This document shows, piece after piece, positions 1 through 8,365 of a stretch of 64,000 nucleotides of DNA. Made by a program: the position numbers and the translations under genes. The notes under the pieces are model-generated. The model had not been told where the DNA came from and ran no database searches. It saw nothing but the letters and a program-made list of their open reading frames with translations. Within the stretch, counting starts at the first letter, position 1; every line of letters starts with the position of its first letter. This stretch comes from Variovorax sp. PBS-H4 (lineage in GTDB: Bacteria; Pseudomonadota; Gammaproteobacteria; Burkholderiales; Burkholderiaceae_C), in NCBI RefSeq assembly GCF_901827205.1, contig NZ_LR594675.1, positions 4,464,001 through 4,528,000 on the forward strand, in the 5' to 3' direction.

Positions 1-30
1 CTGCCCGAGCAAACTGCTGGTTTCGCTCAT
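1..30 (-). CDS. 5' end of an unidentified gene leaving the window
   Basis: The minus strand opens with ATG at position 30, reading MSETSSLLGQ to the window edge. The ATG overlaps the TGA of the AtuA-like gene in an ATGA junction, the same arrangement used by many neighbouring genes, so translational coupling is likely. AtuA-like proteins are often followed by a small partner protein, but ten residues are too few to identify this one. Confidence 0.45.
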   Translation of the reverse strand, partial: MSETSSLLGQ

Positions 31-1421
31 GCTGCGACTCCCGCCTTGCGGGGAGCGGCCCAGGACCACGTCACGCGTACCGATTCGCGTGGCACCAAAC
101 AGGAAGTGGTTGCCAGTCGGGCGGTGACGTTCGTCCGAATGCCGCCTCCGCCGGCGGGCCCGCAGGTGTACAGCGCGGCAACCTCCTCGGCGAGTTGCTC
201 TGCGCGGACGCGGTTCGTGTCCGCGGTCGCGACGCGCAACCGGACATCCTGCGCCCCGCCGTCCTCGACGCCGGACAGCAAGTGGCCCGCATCGTCTCCA
301 AACAGGCTGACGCGTCCGATCAGATCGAAGCGCAGCGGGCGGCCCTGCAGGCGTCGGGCTAGGATCTGCGCGGCGAGTCGGGCGCGCGCTTCCGCCCCCG
401 GACCGGCATAGGAAATCTCGCCCTCGGCCAGCCAACCGCCTTCATGGCAGACGTTCACCTTCAGGCGCTCGGGACGCGGATGCCCGCGCACGCCCTTGAC
501 CGCGACCCGATCGTCGCCGAGTTCAACGACGCTGACTTCCGTGAGATCGGCCACGACGTCAGGCGTCACGTAGGCGGCGGGATCGTGGATCTCGTAAAGC
601 AGTTGTTCGGTGACCGTCCGCGCGTCCACCCGGCCGCCGGTCGCATCGGCCTTGCCAATGATGCAGTGGCCATCGCTGTCGATCTCCGCGATCGGGAATC
701 CGACTTCGGCGAGGTCCGGCACGTCCTTGCGCCCAGGGTCGGCGAAGTAGCCGCCCGTAACCTGCGCGCCGCATTCGAGCAGGTGGCCTGCGATGGTCCC
801 GCGTGCGAGGCGATCCCAATCGTCCATGGCCCAGCCGAAATGGGCGATGGCCGGCCCCAGCGCGAGTGACGGATCCGCCACCCGTCCGCACACCACCACC
901 TGCGCGCCGGCGCACAGCGCGGCCGCGATGGCTTCGGCTCCCACGTACGCATTGGCGCTCACCGGCGCGGAGGGCGGCGCCGAAGCCCCGAGCGCGTCGC
1001 ACAGCAACGCGCGATAGGGCTCGCCCGAGAGGTCGTCGCCCTCCACGACGGCGATGCGGGGTACTTCGAGCCCCAGGGAGGCGGCCAGCGTGGCGATTCG
1101 CCTGGCCGCGCCACGCGGATTGGCCGCACCGAAATTGCTCACGATCGCGATGCGGTGGGCCAGGCAATCGCCCAGGACGGGCCGCAGGAAGCCTTCAAGC
1201 CGTGAATCGTGACCGGCGTCCGGATCAGTGCGGCGCCGCAGTTGCGCCAAGGCCAAGGTGCGCTCGGCCAAGGTCTCGTAGATCAGGCAAGCGGGACCAC
1301 CCCGCGATACCAGAGTACGAACCACGGCGACCGCCGCATCGAGCCGGTCGCCCGAAAAGCCCGCTCCGCAGCCGATCAGCAACGGTGAGGGAGACGGACG
1401 GGAGTAAGAAGGAATGGACAT
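27..1421 (-). CDS. AtuA-like (DUF1446) acyclic terpene utilisation family protein
   Basis: The 464-residue product matches the DUF1446/AtuA family. It has an N-terminal stretch LIGCGAGFSGDRLDAA, a central VVEGDDL and a C-terminal glycine-rich CGPAGGGGIRTNVTARL. Family members occur in terpene and branched acyl catabolism gene clusters, but their reaction is not established. The ATG at 1421 was chosen because the longer frame has no conserved residues before MSIPSYS. The gene is divergent from a LysR regulator and its stop overlaps the next start at position 30. It is probably the first gene of an operon that continues left of the window. The function is inferred from family only. Confidence 0.75.
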   Translation of the reverse strand: MSIPSYSRPSPSPLLIGCGAGFSGDRLDAAVAVVRTLVSRGGPACLIYETLAERTLALAQLRRRTDPDAGHDSRLEGFLRPVLGDCLAHRIAIVSNFGAANPRGAARRIATLAASLGLEVPRIAVVEGDDLSGEPYRALLCDALGASAPPSAPVSANAYVGAEAIAAALCAGAQVVVCGRVADPSLALGPAIAHFGWAMDDWDRLARGTIAGHLLECGAQVTGGYFADPGRKDVPDLAEVGFPIAEIDSDGHCIIGKADATGGRVDARTVTEQLLYEIHDPAAYVTPDVVADLTEVSVVELGDDRVAVKGVRGHPRPERLKVNVCHEGGWLAEGEISYAGPGAEARARLAAQILARRLQGRPLRFDLIGRVSLFGDDAGHLLSGVEDGGAQDVRLRVATADTNRVRAEQLAEEVAALYTCGPAGGGGIRTNVTARLATTSCLVPRESVRVTWSWAAPRKAGVAA

Positions 1422-1468
1422 CGCGTTACAAACTTTAGACCGCGCGGTCAAGTCTGTAAAATGGAAAG

Positions 1469-1488
1469 AATCGAACATTTATTCGATT
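1469..1488. promoter_or_regulatory. Inverted repeat in the AtuA/LysR divergent promoter
   Basis: Two 7-bp arms (AATCGAA and TTCGATT) are separated by 6 bp between the divergent starts at 1421 and 1516. AT-rich dyads between a LysR gene and its divergent target are the usual binding site of the regulator. No promoter element was assigned. Confidence 0.45.
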
Positions 1489-1515
1489 TTTTGGTGCAAT
1501 CGGAGGACGCCGCTC

Positions 1516-2448
1516 ATGAACATCTCCACCCGCGACCTCGAGGCGTTCCTCGCGCTGGCCGACTTGCAGAACTTCACGCGGGCGGCAGCGCGCACCCACC
1601 TGTCGTCGTCTGCCTTCAGTACCCGGATCTCGACGTTGGAGACCGCCTTGGGTGCGAAGCTGTTCGATCGAACGACGCGCTCGGTCGAGCTGACGCAAGC
1701 CGGCACGCTTTTTCTGGAATCGGCGCGGCGGCTGCATGGCGATTTCACTGAAGTTCTCACGGATTTCCGCGACCACGCCAATCGCCGCAAGGGGCGCGTT
1801 TCCATTGCCGCGCTCCCTTCGACAGCGGCGGCCTGGCTGCCGCACGTGTTCTCCCAGTTCCATGCCGAGAATCCCGGCATCGAGCTGACCCTGCACGACG
1901 TACGTGCCGATGCATGCATTGCGCTCGTGCGCGCGGGCACGGTGGATTTCGCCATTGCCTCGCGTCCGGCCGAGGGCGAAGACATGGAAGCCCACCGCCT
2001 GAGCGAAGACCGGTTCTGCCTCGTCTGCAGCCATTCGCACCCGCTTGCCCAGCAACCCTCGGTCAAGGTGAAGGATCTCGCCGCTCACAGGTTCATCCAC
2101 CTCTCGCGGGACAGCAGCGTGCGCCAGCATCTGGAACGTGCCTTCGATCCATTGCCCATGAACACGGTGCTGCAGCTCGACCACCTTGCGACCGTGGCCG
2201 GCATGGTGCAGGCGGGGCTGGGCATCACCGTGGTGCCGGAGCTCACGCTGTTCCAGTTCACGCGGCCGGGGCTGGTCATCCGCCCGCTCAAGATCCCGGG
2301 CTTGTCGCGTTCGATCTACATCGTGCGCCGCCGCGGAAAAAGCCTTTCGTTCGCGGCGGTCGCGCTGTACGACCGCCTCATGGCCGAGCGCGGCCGCATC
2401 CACGACTTTCTGCGCTTGCAACTGGCGGCGCGGGAGAGCCCCGGGTGA
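1516..2448 (+). CDS. LysR-family transcriptional regulator
   Basis: This is a 310-residue LysR-type regulator of normal length. The N-terminal winged HTH is typical (RDLEAFLALADLQNFTRAAA, then FDRTTRSVELTQAG), followed by a periplasmic-binding-like effector domain. A cggagga Shine-Dalgarno lies before ATG 1516; the frame continues upstream to 1414 but that part overlaps the divergent promoter. It is transcribed away from the AtuA-like gene and probably controls it, with the dyad at 1469-1488 as a candidate operator. The effector is unknown. Confidence 0.9.
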   Translation: MNISTRDLEAFLALADLQNFTRAAARTHLSSSAFSTRISTLETALGAKLFDRTTRSVELTQAGTLFLESARRLHGDFTEVLTDFRDHANRRKGRVSIAALPSTAAAWLPHVFSQFHAENPGIELTLHDVRADACIALVRAGTVDFAIASRPAEGEDMEAHRLSEDRFCLVCSHSHPLAQQPSVKVKDLAAHRFIHLSRDSSVRQHLERAFDPLPMNTVLQLDHLATVAGMVQAGLGITVVPELTLFQFTRPGLVIRPLKIPGLSRSIYIVRRRGKSLSFAAVALYDRLMAERGRIHDFLRLQLAARESPG

Positions 2449-2599
2449 TAGGAGGTCATCGCACCGCATGAGGCAGTCGGTACAGCATGCACCTCATGCA
2501 CTGCGCGCGTCTTCTTCCCGGTGCGGTCGCACCTGCAGGGCAACTGCGCGGTCGAGCCAACGATGAAAGTGCAGCACACCGCCCAGAGCACGACCATGT

Positions 2600-2780
2600 A
2601 GCCCTCCAGACCACCGCGTGGCGCTGGGCCAGCAGTCTTGCCATCACATCCGTTGCACCACGTGCTGCAAATGGCACCACCAGCTTCACCGGCTTGGACG
2701 GCCAGCCAATCGTCGGCCCGTCCGGCAAACGGCAGGGCCATGAAAAGTATGGGGAGAAGATGGCGAGCACGCAGTTTCAT
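2600..2780 (-). pseudogene. Remnant of a Bug/TctC tricarboxylate-binding protein gene
   Basis: The minus strand from ATG 2780 encodes a signal peptide (MKLRARHLLPILFMALPFAG). It then shifts frame into the conserved start of a Bug protein (WPSKPVKLVVPF, then GATDVMARLLAQR). The shift falls in a tandem TGGCTGGC, so a 4-bp duplication is the simplest cause. Homology stops after about 50 residues; the remaining 270 or so are gone. The rest of the gap to 3034 holds no recognisable gene. Confidence 0.7.
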
Positions 2781-3034
2781 CGTTTGTCTCTTTGCGACGA
2801 ATGGCGCGAGCCGCCTTGTCGCTTTGGTCTGGATGAATTGTTGGTGCCGCAACTTGTCGAGGCAAATGAAGAATTGAACGGCCGAATAACCGTGGGTTAT
2901 AGGCTGGGGAACTCGAATGGACGCAAGCCAAACCACGGGTGGTCGCCATGTGCATCTGGTGCCGCAGTCCGATTCGACGGAGCGCCCCCGGACTGGTCAA
3001 CCGATCGGTGACAAGATCAGGCCGCCCTCGGGGC

Positions 3035-4030
3035 TCACTTCGGCGAGTCCGCCTTGACTTCCGCTGCCCGCACCACCTTGCCCCAACGGTCATACTCCGC
3101 ATTGACGTGAGCGGCGAACTCTTCCATCGTCGCGGTGTAGGGCGCGAGGCCCAGCGTCGTCAGGCGTTTCTTCGCCTCGGGGTCGCGCACGATCTCGCCG
3201 ACGATCAGGTTCACTTCGCGCAGGATCTCCGGCGGCGTCCTGGGCGGTGCCATCAGGCCGATCCATGCGGGCTCCAGACCGATCGGGAAACCCTGTTCCG
3301 CCAGCGACGGAATGTCAGGCGCGCCTTCAAACCGCTTGTCCGAAGCGACACCGAATACCTTCACCTTCGAGCGGTTCGCCAACGCGATCGCGATCGGCAG
3401 CATGACCAGGTCGACCTGTTCACCCATCACCGCCGCAGCCGCGGGGGCGGAACCGCCGAACGGGACATGCAGCATCTTCAGGCCGTAGCGCGACTTCAGT
3501 GCCTCGGTCACCACCTGCGCGGACGAACCCACGCCGCTCGATGCGAAGGTCAGCTCGCGCTTCTTGCCGAGCTCCGCGAGCTCCTTCATGCTCCCGGCCT
3601 CGAGTCCGGGGCGGCCCACCAGCATGTAGTCCAGCGTCGCGATCGGCGCCGCAGCCGCGAACTCCCGCGCGTTGTAGCGGATGTCCGCGTAGACATGCGG
3701 ATTGATCGAATGGGTGTCTGCGCTGGCCACCACGAAGCTCAGGCCGTCGGGCGCCGCGCGGTAGACGTTCTCCGAGCCGATCATGCCGACCGCGCCGCCG
3801 CGATTCTCGATCACCACGGGTTGGCCCAGCCGCTCCTGCATCCGCGGCGCGATGAAGCGCGCGACGATGTCGATGCCGCCGCCAGGCGGGTAAGGCACGA
3901 CCAGCCGCACGGGCCGCGTCGGTCGCCAACCGGTCGCTGCGGGCTGGGCACCTGCCGGCAGCGCCAACCACGTGGCCGCGGCGCCGGAAGAAACCAGGAA
4001 TGTGCGCCGTGAATACCGAATGTCGTTCAT
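3035..4030 (-). CDS. Bug/TctC-family periplasmic substrate-binding protein
   Basis: This 331-residue protein has a Tat-like N-terminus (SRRTFLVSSGAA) and the Bug-family pattern RPVRLVVPYPPGGGIDIVAR near the mature start, plus the conserved GSSAQV and HVPFGG segments. Bug proteins bind carboxylates or related small acids in the periplasm; many in Burkholderiales have no dedicated permease nearby, as here. ATG 4030 was chosen over 4078 because the signal sequence starts there. It is the last gene of the minus-strand operon that begins at 8288, so it probably recognises that pathway's substrate. Confidence 0.88.
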   Translation of the reverse strand: MNDIRYSRRTFLVSSGAAATWLALPAGAQPAATGWRPTRPVRLVVPYPPGGGIDIVARFIAPRMQERLGQPVVIENRGGAVGMIGSENVYRAAPDGLSFVVASADTHSINPHVYADIRYNAREFAAAAPIATLDYMLVGRPGLEAGSMKELAELGKKRELTFASSGVGSSAQVVTEALKSRYGLKMLHVPFGGSAPAAAAVMGEQVDLVMLPIAIALANRSKVKVFGVASDKRFEGAPDIPSLAEQGFPIGLEPAWIGLMAPPRTPPEILREVNLIVGEIVRDPEAKKRLTTLGLAPYTATMEEFAAHVNAEYDRWGKVVRAAEVKADSPK

Positions 4031-4043
4031 GGTGAAAGGTCCT

Positions 4044-4919
4044 TCAGAGTGGGGAATCGATGCGCGCGTCGGAGTCACGGGGTGGGTTCGACAGGAAGGC
4101 GTGCATCAATTCGGCGGTCTGCGCGGGATGCTCGAACATCGGGAAGTGCCCACAACGTTCCAGCGTCGCAAGATGTGCCTTCTGCATTCGCGTGAGCGCG
4201 GCGCGCGCCGCCGCCACCGGGGCGCCCGGGTCATCCAGACCCCAGACCAGCAGCGTCTGCGCGCGGATGTCCTCGAGCCGCTCCAGCACGCGGTACGGGC
4301 GGAACTTCACCGGGTCCGACATCGCGGCGATGGTCGCGTGCCAATAGGCGTGAATCCAAGGCTGCGCATAGGTCAGCGCGAGGACGTGCGGCAATGCCGG
4401 CGGGATCGTGTCGCCGTCGAAGACCGATCCGGCCAGGTGATGGCGCCAGCCCGCTGGTGCCGACGCCGACAGCAGACCGGCATAGGTCGCATGCGCACGA
4501 TCGACGGCCTTCCGCAATTGCGCCTCGTCGTTGAAGCAGGAGCCGCTGCCGTGCAACACCAGGCGCCGCACGGAGGCCGGCCGTCGCAGGTACATGTTGC
4601 AGGCGACGAGCGCACCATAGGAAGCGCCGCAGACATCCATGGTCGGCACGTTCGCGACGACCTCGACGAAGCGCGCGAGATGCGCAGCCTTCGCGCCAAC
4701 GTCTACTTCCTCGGCCGGCACCGAGGGTCGCGTGAATCCATGGCCCAGCATGTCGGGCGCGAGTACGCGGTAGTCCGCGCCGAGCCGATCGGCGATCTCC
4801 ATCCAGATGTCGCAGGTCAGCGTCAGGCCATGCACCAGCAGCAGCACGGGCGCGTCCGCCGGGCCGGCTTCCATGTAGCGCGTCGGAACGCCGTCGACGT
4901 TCGCGAAGCGCATCAACAT
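4044..4919 (-). CDS. Alpha/beta-hydrolase, probable C-N or C-C hydrolase of a ring-cleavage pathway
   Basis: This 291-residue alpha/beta-hydrolase has the oxyanion motif LVHGLTLT, the nucleophile elbow CGASYGA (Ser100), an acid in WGLDDPG and the catalytic His in ERCGHFP. Length and motifs fit meta-cleavage-product hydrolases and the NicD N-formylmaleamate deformylase group; sequence alone does not separate these. Its start overlaps the end of the Rieske gene by 7 bp. The position after a NicX-like dioxygenase and a Rieske oxygenase suggests it hydrolyses the ring-opened product. Confidence 0.82.
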   Translation of the reverse strand: MLMRFANVDGVPTRYMEAGPADAPVLLLVHGLTLTCDIWMEIADRLGADYRVLAPDMLGHGFTRPSVPAEEVDVGAKAAHLARFVEVVANVPTMDVCGASYGALVACNMYLRRPASVRRLVLHGSGSCFNDEAQLRKAVDRAHATYAGLLSASAPAGWRHHLAGSVFDGDTIPPALPHVLALTYAQPWIHAYWHATIAAMSDPVKFRPYRVLERLEDIRAQTLLVWGLDDPGAPVAAARAALTRMQKAHLATLERCGHFPMFEHPAQTAELMHAFLSNPPRDSDARIDSPL

Positions 4920-6073
4920 GGCGCCTCCGCGTCAAGGAAGGCGGCCAGCCGGGCGAGGTATTCGGCTTCGATGTGGTGCACGCCCTCTTCGATGTGGGCC
5001 ATTCGGCCAGGCCTGTACAGGCGGGAGCCGAGGCCGCGCTGCATCATCTCCAGCACCTCGCGGTCCTCGGAGATCACCTTGTTCTGGTACTCCTGGTACG
5101 CCATCGCGCGGTCGGCGAAGTCCGGTGCGTCGAAGTACATCTTCGGCAGCAAGGTATAGACGGTGACGCGCGTTCGCTTCAGGCCGATCGGCCAGATGCA
5201 CAGCGCGTGCGCCGTGTCGATGCGCGCGAAGAACGTGAAGTTCGGGCGCAACCGGCCGGTCGCGGCGAAGTTGTCGGGCAGCTCGGCGAGCCATGGCATG
5301 CGGCCGAATACAGGCTGGCCCGTCAGCGTGGAGGGGCCGGAGTTGAACGTCGCGTAGTAGCCGCCATCATTGCGTGCCTGGAACTTGAATGCCTCGGAGG
5401 TGAACTGCCGGCCGTTCGTAGTCTTGTGCACCATGTTCACGTGGTAGAGGTCGATGACGTTCTCGACGACGAGCTTCCAGTTGCAGTCGATCTCGTTGAC
5501 CGTGGTCACGGCGAGCCGGCAGTCCTGCTGCCGCATGAAGCCGAAATCGCGCTCCAGCGTCGCGACGTGATCGGCCAGCGGCGGCGGGTTGTCGTCGAAG
5601 CAGATGAACACCCATCCTTGCCACTCGTCCACGCGCAACGGTGGCAGGCGGCAATCGCGCTTGTCGAATTCTTCGGCCATGTCCATGCGCGGCGCGCCCA
5701 GCAAGCGCCCTTCGAGGTCGTAGGACCAGCCGTGGAATGGACAGATGAAGGCGCGCTTGTTGCCCTCGCCCGGCGGCGCGACGGCAACGGCGCGGTGCAG
5801 GCATGCATTGGAGAATGCGCGCAGTTCGCCCGCGGCGGTGCGCGAGATCACGAACGGTTCGCCCATCAGGTCGAGCGACAGGTAGTCGCCCGGCTTCTCC
5901 AGCGCTTCGATGCGGCCGCAGCAGATCCAATCCTTCATGAAGATGCGCTCGCGCTCGAGGTCGTAGATCTCTTGCGAGGTGTAGATGTCGCTTGGCGAAT
6001 GGCGGGCCCGGTCCACCGGCACGGCGGTCGCCCGGGCGGCATGCTTGATTCGGATGACTTCTTTGGGATTCAT
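4913..6073 (-). CDS. Rieske non-haem iron oxygenase, alpha subunit
   Basis: This 386-residue ring-hydroxylating oxygenase carries the Rieske [2Fe-2S] ligands C91-x-H93 and C111-x2-H114 (CLH and CPFHGWSYD). The mononuclear iron site sits in ENVIDLYHVNMVH with His211 and His216. Such enzymes hydroxylate or demethylate aromatic rings in the cytoplasm using electrons from a reductase. No reductase or beta subunit is in this operon, so electrons must come from elsewhere, possibly from the NuoEF-like pair at 12-15.7 kb. ATG 6073 overlaps the stop of the upstream dioxygenase homologue (ATGA). Confidence 0.9.
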   Translation of the reverse strand: MNPKEVIRIKHAARATAVPVDRARHSPSDIYTSQEIYDLERERIFMKDWICCGRIEALEKPGDYLSLDLMGEPFVISRTAAGELRAFSNACLHRAVAVAPPGEGNKRAFICPFHGWSYDLEGRLLGAPRMDMAEEFDKRDCRLPPLRVDEWQGWVFICFDDNPPPLADHVATLERDFGFMRQQDCRLAVTTVNEIDCNWKLVVENVIDLYHVNMVHKTTNGRQFTSEAFKFQARNDGGYYATFNSGPSTLTGQPVFGRMPWLAELPDNFAATGRLRPNFTFFARIDTAHALCIWPIGLKRTRVTVYTLLPKMYFDAPDFADRAMAYQEYQNKVISEDREVLEMMQRGLGSRLYRPGRMAHIEEGVHHIEAEYLARLAAFLDAEAPC

Positions 6074-7125
6074 GCGTGTGGTTCCTCTTGGTTCTGAATG
6101 GGTGCGTGCGTGGTGCTCGCTTCGACGGCGGCTAGCAGGGCTGCCAGGGGATGGCCGGCGACAGGACGGCCGTCGGCCAGCACGGGCTGGCCGGCAAGCC
6201 AGAGCGACTGGCGCGTGACGATGCCGTCCGGATGGTTCTCTCCGCCCCCGGGCACCCACCAAGGCAGGCCAAGGCCGATCGCATTGCGGCCGACCGCGCG
6301 GATGTCCTCGATGAACGATTGCCCCTGGTCGGCGGCCATGGGGTTCAGGCCGATGGTCAGGTGGATGACCTGGCCGAACTCGCCGCCGCCGGCACGCCGC
6401 AGCGCGCGCTCCATCGGCTCGCGGCAGGGGCCAGGTCCCACGCGGCGGATGCGGCCGTCGATTTCCAGCAGCAGGGGCCGGGAAAGCCGCTCATAGTGGT
6501 CGTGGAACGCTGCCTCGAGCGCGATCGTGCCGCGCACCGTTTCCACTTCGGGATAGAAGATGGCGGAGCCGGGAACCGTTTGCGCACCAGGGCCGATCGC
6601 CTGCCGTGTCTTGCGCGTCGCGGGCTTGCCGATCCGGAATTCGATGTCGGTTCCCAATGGCGTCGTGATGCGGCCCCATTGGCCTTGTGCGTCGCGCAGC
6701 ATGCGGTCGGCTTCTTCCTGCAGGTCGAACAACGCGTCGTAGTCCACGCTGCCGTACAGCCGCGCCAGGCCATCGAGACGCACGTCACCGAGCAGCAGGT
6801 AGCGCGTGCGGCCGTTTTCCATGGCGCGGGCGAACGGTGTCGAACCTGCGAGATACGGGAAGGTGAGGTCGAACCACACATCGCAGGCGCCGAAGGCCGC
6901 GGCAGCATCAGGCGGAATGTGGGGATCGGCCAGCAGGCCCTGCAGCGGAAGCCGTGGAAGGTCCAGCACCGAGGCCACGGCACCGGCTTCGCACGCGCGC
7001 GCCGACAAGCGGTCGACGAGGATGCGGTCGCTGGCCTCGTCGGCGGTGATCAGCACGACGGTGCCGGGCCGCACGGCAAACTGGCGGACCACAAGCGTGT
7101 CTAGCGCACGATCGATTGCGCTCAT
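6070..7125 (-). CDS. NicX-like (peptidase M29 fold) candidate ring-cleaving iron dioxygenase
   Basis: The 351-residue product belongs to the aminopeptidase-T-like superfamily that includes NicX. It keeps the TPLGTDIEFR segment and, where NicX binds iron, His255 (IHLTIGLNP) and His298-Pro-Asp300 (GENHPDG), plus a glutamate in PEVETVRGT. Overall similarity to the NicX at 16575 is low, so the substrate should differ. True M29 peptidases are the alternative. The position between an M20 amidohydrolase and a Rieske oxygenase favours a catabolic dioxygenase or hydrolase. Both ends overlap neighbours in ATGA junctions. Confidence 0.65.
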   Translation of the reverse strand: MSAIDRALDTLVVRQFAVRPGTVVLITADEASDRILVDRLSARACEAGAVASVLDLPRLPLQGLLADPHIPPDAAAAFGACDVWFDLTFPYLAGSTPFARAMENGRTRYLLLGDVRLDGLARLYGSVDYDALFDLQEEADRMLRDAQGQWGRITTPLGTDIEFRIGKPATRKTRQAIGPGAQTVPGSAIFYPEVETVRGTIALEAAFHDHYERLSRPLLLEIDGRIRRVGPGPCREPMERALRRAGGGEFGQVIHLTIGLNPMAADQGQSFIEDIRAVGRNAIGLGLPWWVPGGGENHPDGIVTRQSLWLAGQPVLADGRPVAGHPLAALLAAVEASTTHAPIQNQEEPHA

Positions 7126-8288
7126 GGCTGCAATGCGAGAGAGACGTTTCGGGAGACCGGACGCAGGAGCGTTTCGGCGATCAAGCGCAAGTAGATCCGC
7201 TCGGCTTCGAAAATCTGGCGGGTCTCGCAGTACTCGTCGGTCTGGTGCATGAGGCGCGGGCTGCCGGGGCCGAGGATCACGATCGGAGCCCCACCGACCG
7301 CCATCGACAACGCGCTCGCATCGGTGAAGTAGCTCGCGGTCTCGTGGCCCGGGGTACGGCCCGTTTCCTGCCGCACGATCTCGAAGACCTCCTGAACCCA
7401 GGGCGACCGTGGATCGGTGAACACGCTGGACATGCTGACGATCGTTTCGATGTCGTCGATGTCCGGAGCGAGTTCCTCGAGGACACGCCGGCGCAGCGTA
7501 TCGTGATCGAGGCCGGGCGTCGTGCGCAGGTCGACATCGATTTCGGCGAAGTCCGGCACGACGTTGACCGCATGACCCGCGCGAACCTTGCCGATGCTGA
7601 GGGTCGGCGAACCCAGCACGGGATGCGCCGGCATGTCCGCGCAGAAATCCTGCAGCCGCAGCACCATGTGCGCGGCCTTCACCGCGGCATTCACGCCGAT
7701 GTGCGGCATCGCACCGTGGGCCGCGACGCCGCGAGCGCGGGCGCGAAGCCACAGCGCGCCCTTGTGGCCAAGCAGCGGCTTGTTGTCCGTGGGTTCTGCG
7801 ACGACGATGCCATCGAAGCCCGTCAGGTCCACGCCGCTGCGCACGAGAGCGCTGGAGCCCTCGCAGCCGGTCTCCTCGCCACCGGGGAAGACCAACGTCA
7901 GCGAAGCATCCTCGCCGAGCTGCGCGGCAGAACGCATGGCCGCCACGACGAACGCCGCAACGCCGGACTTCATGTCGCACGATCCCCGGCCGTAGAGGCG
8001 TCCTCCCTCCTGCGTCGCGCGAAACGGCGGATGGCGCCACGGCATCGCGCCAGCCGGCACCACGTCCAGATGGCCCACGAAGCACAGCGACCGTGTCGCA
8101 CGCGCGCCCGGCTTGCGTGCGACGAGGTTCACCCGCCGTGGACCGAACGAATGCTCGGCGACCTCGAATCCCGCGTCGGCCAGCGTCCGGCCGAGGAAGC
8201 CGGCACAGCCCGCCTCATCTCCCGGTGGATTGCTCGTATCGAATTCGATCAGTCGGCTGCATAGCGCGACGGCATCCGTTGGATTCAT
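7122..8288 (-). CDS. M20-family metallo-amidohydrolase (ArgE/DapE type)
   Basis: This 388-residue protein shows the M20 metal site in order: GHLDVVP, GRGSCDMKSG, GGEETGCEGS and a later dimerisation domain. The family hydrolyses N-acyl or carbamoyl bonds (acetylornithine deacetylase, succinyl-diaminopimelate desuccinylase). ATG 8288 was preferred to an in-frame TTG at 8294. It is the first gene of a five-gene operon with a Rieske oxygenase and NicX-like protein, so a role in releasing an amide or formyl group from a catabolic intermediate is more likely than biosynthesis. That role is inference. Confidence 0.82.
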   Translation of the reverse strand: MNPTDAVALCSRLIEFDTSNPPGDEAGCAGFLGRTLADAGFEVAEHSFGPRRVNLVARKPGARATRSLCFVGHLDVVPAGAMPWRHPPFRATQEGGRLYGRGSCDMKSGVAAFVVAAMRSAAQLGEDASLTLVFPGGEETGCEGSSALVRSGVDLTGFDGIVVAEPTDNKPLLGHKGALWLRARARGVAAHGAMPHIGVNAAVKAAHMVLRLQDFCADMPAHPVLGSPTLSIGKVRAGHAVNVVPDFAEIDVDLRTTPGLDHDTLRRRVLEELAPDIDDIETIVSMSSVFTDPRSPWVQEVFEIVRQETGRTPGHETASYFTDASALSMAVGGAPIVILGPGSPRLMHQTDEYCETRQIFEAERIYLRLIAETLLRPVSRNVSLALQP

Positions 8289-8302
8289 GTGCAATTCCTA
8301 CG

Positions 8303-8319
8303 ATTCAAGTTACTTGAAT
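8303..8319. promoter_or_regulatory. Perfect 17-bp palindrome, probable operator 1
   Basis: The site is ATTCAAGT-T-ACTTGAAT, a perfect 8-bp dyad about one centre base, located 15 bp upstream of the M20 start and inside the divergent promoter with the XRE-cupin gene. It is the natural binding site for that regulator. Confidence 0.65.
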
Positions 8320-8334
8320 TCTACTGTGTGTTGG

Positions 8335-8351
8335 CTGTATTTCAAGTACAG
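8335..8351. promoter_or_regulatory. Second 17-bp dyad, probable operator 2
   Basis: CTGTA-TTTCAAG-TACAG shares the TTCAAGTA core with operator 1. Its centre lies 32 bp from that of operator 1, about three helical turns, so two dimers could bind the same face of DNA. It ends 14 bp before the XRE-cupin ATG, which suggests autoregulation. Confidence 0.55.
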
Positions 8352-8365
8352 AGCACAATCGGGCC

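Noticed and set aside
2939..4012. Long plus-strand open frame of 357 codons
   Set aside because: It is antisense to the Bug gene at 3035-4030, rich in Arg, His and Gln as expected from a high-GC shadow frame, and has no family motif.
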